Below are positions 34,698 through 37,267 of a DNA stretch of 37,267 bases, piece after piece; the stretch's first letter is position 1, and each line of letters starts with the position of its first letter. The notes beneath the pieces were generated by a model. The model was not told the origin of the DNA. It ran no database searches and saw only the letters and a program-made list of their open reading frames with translations. The translations under genes were made by a program, and so were the position numbers. The stretch comes from Gracilibacter sp. BRH_c7a (lineage in GTDB: Bacteria; Bacillota; Desulfitobacteriia; Desulfitobacteriales; Syntrophobotulaceae). The DNA lies in contig LOEZ01000081.1 in NCBI GenBank assembly GCA_001516055.1, forward strand, positions 1 to 37,267, in the 5' to 3' direction.

Positions 34698-36149
34698 TTA
34701 TTCCTCCACTATTCTAATATTTTCTATGGCCATATCCTCAGTCCCGGTCAGAAAGCTGCCCTTCGCTTTGGAATAGGTAATATAATTAATAATTTCTTCT
34801 GTTATCCGTTCTCCAGGGGCCAAGATAGGAATTCCGGGTGGGTAAGCCATGACAAACTCTCCACTTGTATACCCTGCGCTGGCTTTGATACTTACAGAAT
34901 GTTGTTCTGAATAAAAAGCTTGCTGTGGTGGGATTACCACTTCCGGGTTGATATACTCATAATCAAGCATTCCCTTTTTATCCTTCAAATAACGTCTTTT
35001 TATTTCAGCCAGAGAGGACACAAGACGCTCTAAGGCTAACGCCCGATCACCTACAGAAATAATGGCCAAAATATTACCGATATCTCCAAATTCAATTTGA
35101 ATATCGTAATCATCCCGAAGAATATCATAGACCTCTACTCCCGCTAACCCTATTTCCCTTGTATGTACAGAAAGTTTAGTCCTATCGAAATCAAACACCG
35201 AATCGCAATTAATAAGTTCTGAAGAAAAAGCATAATATCCGCCAATCTTATTAATTTCCTCTCGGGCATAGTCAGCAAGTTCAGTAGCTTTGGCAAAAAT
35301 ATTTTTCCCGTCTAGGGCTAAGTTGCGTCTTGAAATATCTAAAGAAGACAAGAGTAGATAGGAACCACTGGTGGTCTGGGTCAAATTAATAATCTGCCGC
35401 ACGTGTCCTCTGTTCATTTTATTACTGATGAGCAAAAATGAACTTTGGCTTAAAGATCCACCGGTTTTATGCATACTGACTGCAGCCATATCAGCTCCTG
35501 CTGCCATCGCACTCACAGGCATATCTTTTCCAAAATAAAAATGTGTTCCATGAGCTTCATCAACTAGAACAACCATATTATGCTCATGAGCAAGTTTTTT
35601 TATAGTAATTAAATCTGAGCAAACACCATAATATGTAGGATTATTAATAAATATTGCTTTGGCATCAGGATTTTGCTTGATTGCTTTCTTTACTTCCTCA
35701 ACTGACATGCCCAATGGTATACCCAGCTTTTTATTTACACCTGGATTCACATAAACGGGAATTGCCCCACAAATTATCAGGGCATTAATGGCACTTTTAT
35801 GGACATTACGCGGCATGATGATTTTATCGCCCCGTTTACATACGCTCATAATCATAGCCTGAACAGCTTGAGTCGTTCCGTTTACTATGAAGAATGCATG
35901 ATGAGCACCGAATGCCTCTGCAGCCAGTTCCTCCGCCTCTTTAATTACCGAAACAGGATGTCCTAGATTATCCAGCGGTTTCATGGCATTCACATCCACA
36001 GACAGGCATCTTTCACCTAGAAATTCTCTAAGCTCGGGGTTCCCTCTTCCTTGCTTGTGTCCCGGTACATCAAACGGTACGACCCGCATTGATTTATATT
36101 TTAAAAGCGCTTCATAAATAGGAGCTTTTCTTTGCCGAAATTCATCCAT
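34698..36149 (-). CDS. Orn/Lys/Arg decarboxylase (fold type I, probable arginine decarboxylase)
   Basis: PLP-dependent basic amino acid decarboxylase of the aspartate aminotransferase fold. PFDVPGHKQGRG near the N-terminus is typical. LVDEAHGTHFYFG holds the PLP-contacting Asp and His. SMHKTGGSLSQSS carries the PLP-binding lysine (Lys228). At 483 residues it is close to B. subtilis SpeA (arginine decarboxylase). It lacks the N-terminal wing domain of the E. coli inducible enzymes. I chose the ATG at 36147-36149; the preceding TTG is adjacent and less likely. Coupling to speE supports a polyamine role. Arginine, lysine or ornithine specificity cannot be read from sequence. Confidence 0.92.
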   Translation of the reverse strand: MDEFRQRKAPIYEALLKYKSMRVVPFDVPGHKQGRGNPELREFLGERCLSVDVNAMKPLDNLGHPVSVIKEAEELAAEAFGAHHAFFIVNGTTQAVQAMIMSVCKRGDKIIMPRNVHKSAINALIICGAIPVYVNPGVNKKLGIPLGMSVEEVKKAIKQNPDAKAIFINNPTYYGVCSDLITIKKLAHEHNMVVLVDEAHGTHFYFGKDMPVSAMAAGADMAAVSMHKTGGSLSQSSFLLISNKMNRGHVRQIINLTQTTSGSYLLLSSLDISRRNLALDGKNIFAKATELADYAREEINKIGGYYAFSSELINCDSVFDFDRTKLSVHTREIGLAGVEVYDILRDDYDIQIEFGDIGNILAIISVGDRALALERLVSSLAEIKRRYLKDKKGMLDYEYINPEVVIPPQQAFYSEQHSVSIKASAGYTSGEFVMAYPPGIPILAPGERITEEIINYITYSKAKGSFLTGTEDMAIENIRIVEE

Positions 36150-36252
36150 CAAATCACCAGCTTTCCTAGCTTTATCTGTTAAACATTATAATCCTTTACA
36201 GTGATTTTTTTAATACAGAAATTATTAATAGTCTATTAAAAGCAATAAAGTT

Positions 36253-36281
36253 AATATATTAGACAGGCTAAATATTGTCAA
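36253..36281 (-). promoter_or_regulatory. Promoter of the decarboxylase-speE operon
   Basis: A perfect TTGACA (36276-36281) and TATATT (36253-36258) are separated by 17 bases, about 105 bases before the decarboxylase ATG. Confidence 0.82.
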
Positions 36282-36328
36282 TCAAATATCTACCCAAATC
36301 GCATTACTTTTTTCCAGCTAGCTTATTA

Positions 36329-36442
36329 TTAACTATTTCTTAGGGCCACATACTCCCTCCAAACATTGATGTACTGGTCAGGATAATAGGTGTAATCGAT
36401 GCTCGCTGACCTTGTTCCTGTCTTATTATTTTTCAGGAATAT
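36329..36442 (-). pseudogene. Possible C-terminal gene remnant, family not recognised
   Basis: On the minus strand, a 37-codon open stretch reads like real protein, with KNNKTGTRSASIDYTYYPDQ followed by YINVWREYVALRN, and then stops. There is no start codon or binding site at its beginning; a TAA lies just upstream. Its composition (Tyr, Trp, Arg and Asp rich, ordered) is unlike random AT-rich spacer. It may be the tail of a decayed gene, possibly from a mobile element next to the tRNA array, but I cannot name it. Confidence 0.35.
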
Positions 36443-36483
36443 TTATACACTCTTGTCTTTTCCAATCTATATTATAGCAAAAT

Positions 36484-36511
36484 AAACCCCGAATCCTCTG
36501 GATAAAGGTTT
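36484..36511 (-). terminator. Probable terminator of the tRNA array
   Basis: On the minus strand AAACC/GGTTT and an inner ATCC/GGAT with an AGA loop form a broken hairpin followed by ATTTTGCT. It lies about 35 bases after the last tRNA. The match is modest. Confidence 0.5.
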
Positions 36512-36545
36512 CAAGGTTTAATGATAAGAATTTTAATCTAATTTG

Positions 36546-36622
36546 TGGTGGGTTTGAGTGGACTCGAACCACCGACCCCTGCGATGTCAACGCAGTACTC
36601 TAACCAGCTGAGCTACAAACCC
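36546..36622 (-). tRNA. tRNA-Val (anticodon GAC)
   Basis: A 77-base tRNA with CCA encoded. The acceptor stem is GGGTTTG/CAAACCC. The anticodon arm CTGCG-TTGACAT-CGCAG gives GAC, and the T-loop is GGTTCGAGTCC. It is the last gene of the array in the transcription direction. Confidence 0.95.
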
Positions 36623-36627
36623 ATAAA

Positions 36628-36716
36628 TGGTGCCGAAGACCGGAATCGAACCGGTACGAGGGGTAAACCTCGCGGGATTTTAAGTCCCGTGCGTCTGCCA
36701 GTTCCGCCACTTCGGC
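36628..36716 (-). tRNA. tRNA-Leu (anticodon TAA)
   Basis: An 89-base class II tRNA with a long variable arm (CGAGGTTTACCCCTCG) and CCA encoded. The acceptor stem is GCCGAAG/CTTCGGC. The anticodon loop CTTAAAA gives TAA. Confidence 0.97.
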
Positions 36717-36720
36717 TTAG

Positions 36721-36795
<75 letters not shown>

Positions 36796-36806
36796 AGGAA
36801 TATTAA

Positions 36807-36881
36807 TGGAGCGGGTGACGAGATTCGAACTCGCGACTTTCACCTTGGCAAGGTGACACTCTACCACTGAGTTACACCCGC
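36807..36881 (-). tRNA. tRNA-Gly (anticodon GCC)
   Basis: A 75-base tRNA with CCA encoded. The acceptor stem is GCGGGTG/CACCCGC. The anticodon loop TTGCCAA gives GCC. Confidence 0.97.
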
Positions 36882-36886
36882 ATCAG

Positions 36887-36962
<76 letters not shown>

Positions 36963-37109
36963 ATACTTCGAGGTACGATGTTCGAGAATCGATATTCGAA
37001 CTCTCGTATTCCTCTTAGAATAATTTATTCTTTGTTCGCCATTAAGTTCGCCTTGCAAAGAGTTACCTTCACTTTCGACCTTCGAATCGCGAACTTCGAA
37101 TATCGATAA
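36963..37109. repeat. TTCGAA-rich inverted-repeat spacer inside the tRNA array
   Basis: The Phe-Asp spacer is 147 bases, while the other spacers are about 4 to 11. It holds many TTCGA/TCGAA units and a perfect 13-bp inverted repeat, ATCGATATTCGAA (36988-37000) and TTCGAATATCGAT (37095-37107), so the whole insert can fold as one long hairpin. It looks like a small non-coding repeat element. Its copy number elsewhere is unknown. Confidence 0.6.
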
Positions 37110-37185
37110 TGGCGACCCCGATCGGATTTGAACCGACGATCTCCTGCGTGACAGGCAGGCATGTTAACCACTACACCACGGGGCC
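37110..37185 (-). tRNA. tRNA-Asp (anticodon GTC)
   Basis: A 76-base tRNA with CCA encoded and discriminator G, as usual for aspartate. The acceptor stem is GGCCCCG/CGGGGTC with one G-U pair. The anticodon loop CTGTCAC gives GTC. Confidence 0.97.
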
Positions 37186-37191
37186 GTAATT

Positions 37192-37267
<76 letters not shown>

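Overview
The window looks like chromosomal DNA of an anaerobic, spore-forming member of the Firmicutes, probably class Clostridia and possibly Peptococcaceae-like. The reasons are two T-box leaders (pheST and thrS), an L20-type attenuator ahead of infC-rpmI-rplT, strong GGAGG ribosome binding sites, a YtxC sporulation-type protein, a hybrid-cluster protein (Hcp), and a 16S 5' end of Firmicutes type. This is inference from gene content; no species is claimed.

Layout. The left edge (1-66) is the 5' end of a 16S rRNA gene on the minus strand, with a consensus promoter at 217-245. Then come tyrS (-) and a divergent class A penicillin-binding protein (+). A minus-strand block follows: metalloenzyme, U32 peptidase-family RNA-modifying enzyme and mutS2. 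A self-terminated orphan response regulator (10996-11745) sits between this block and pheS-pheT-zapA, which is led by a T-box. Upstream lies infC-rpmI-rplT-SpoU methyltransferase, under a consensus promoter and L20-type leader. Next are a Cro/CI regulator (+), a BMP-family lipoprotein, a YhaM-like OB/HD nuclease, thrS with its T-box, and ytxC. From 24.9 kb are a YkvI-type membrane protein, an ArsR-family metal sensor with a small membrane protein, pgi and phosphoglucomutase (-), hcp (+), a lipoprotein (+), a GNAT acetyltransferase (-) and a polyamine pair, decarboxylase-spermidine synthase (-). The right edge is an array of seven tRNA genes on the minus strand, ending exactly at base 1 of tRNA-Val(TAC).

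Most of the window is housekeeping translation: rRNA, seven tRNAs, three aminoacyl-tRNA synthetases, IF3, L35, L20, an RNA methyltransferase, an RNA hydroxylase-type U32 protein and MutS2. Regulation can be read directly: T-boxes with a clear Thr (ACC) and a probable Phe (UUC) specifier, an attenuator ahead of infC, an ArsR operator overlapping its promoter, and a CRP/FNR-type palindrome centred at about -41.5 of hcp.

The most notable observation is that the SpoU methyltransferase gene has no ATG, GTG or TTG at its conserved N-terminus. It appears to start at ATT, with the same GGAGG-9 nt-ATT arrangement as infC three genes upstream. This suggests that IF3-sensitive initiation may extend to a second gene of the operon. 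A structured RNA domain of about 77 nt before the pheST T-box is also unexplained.
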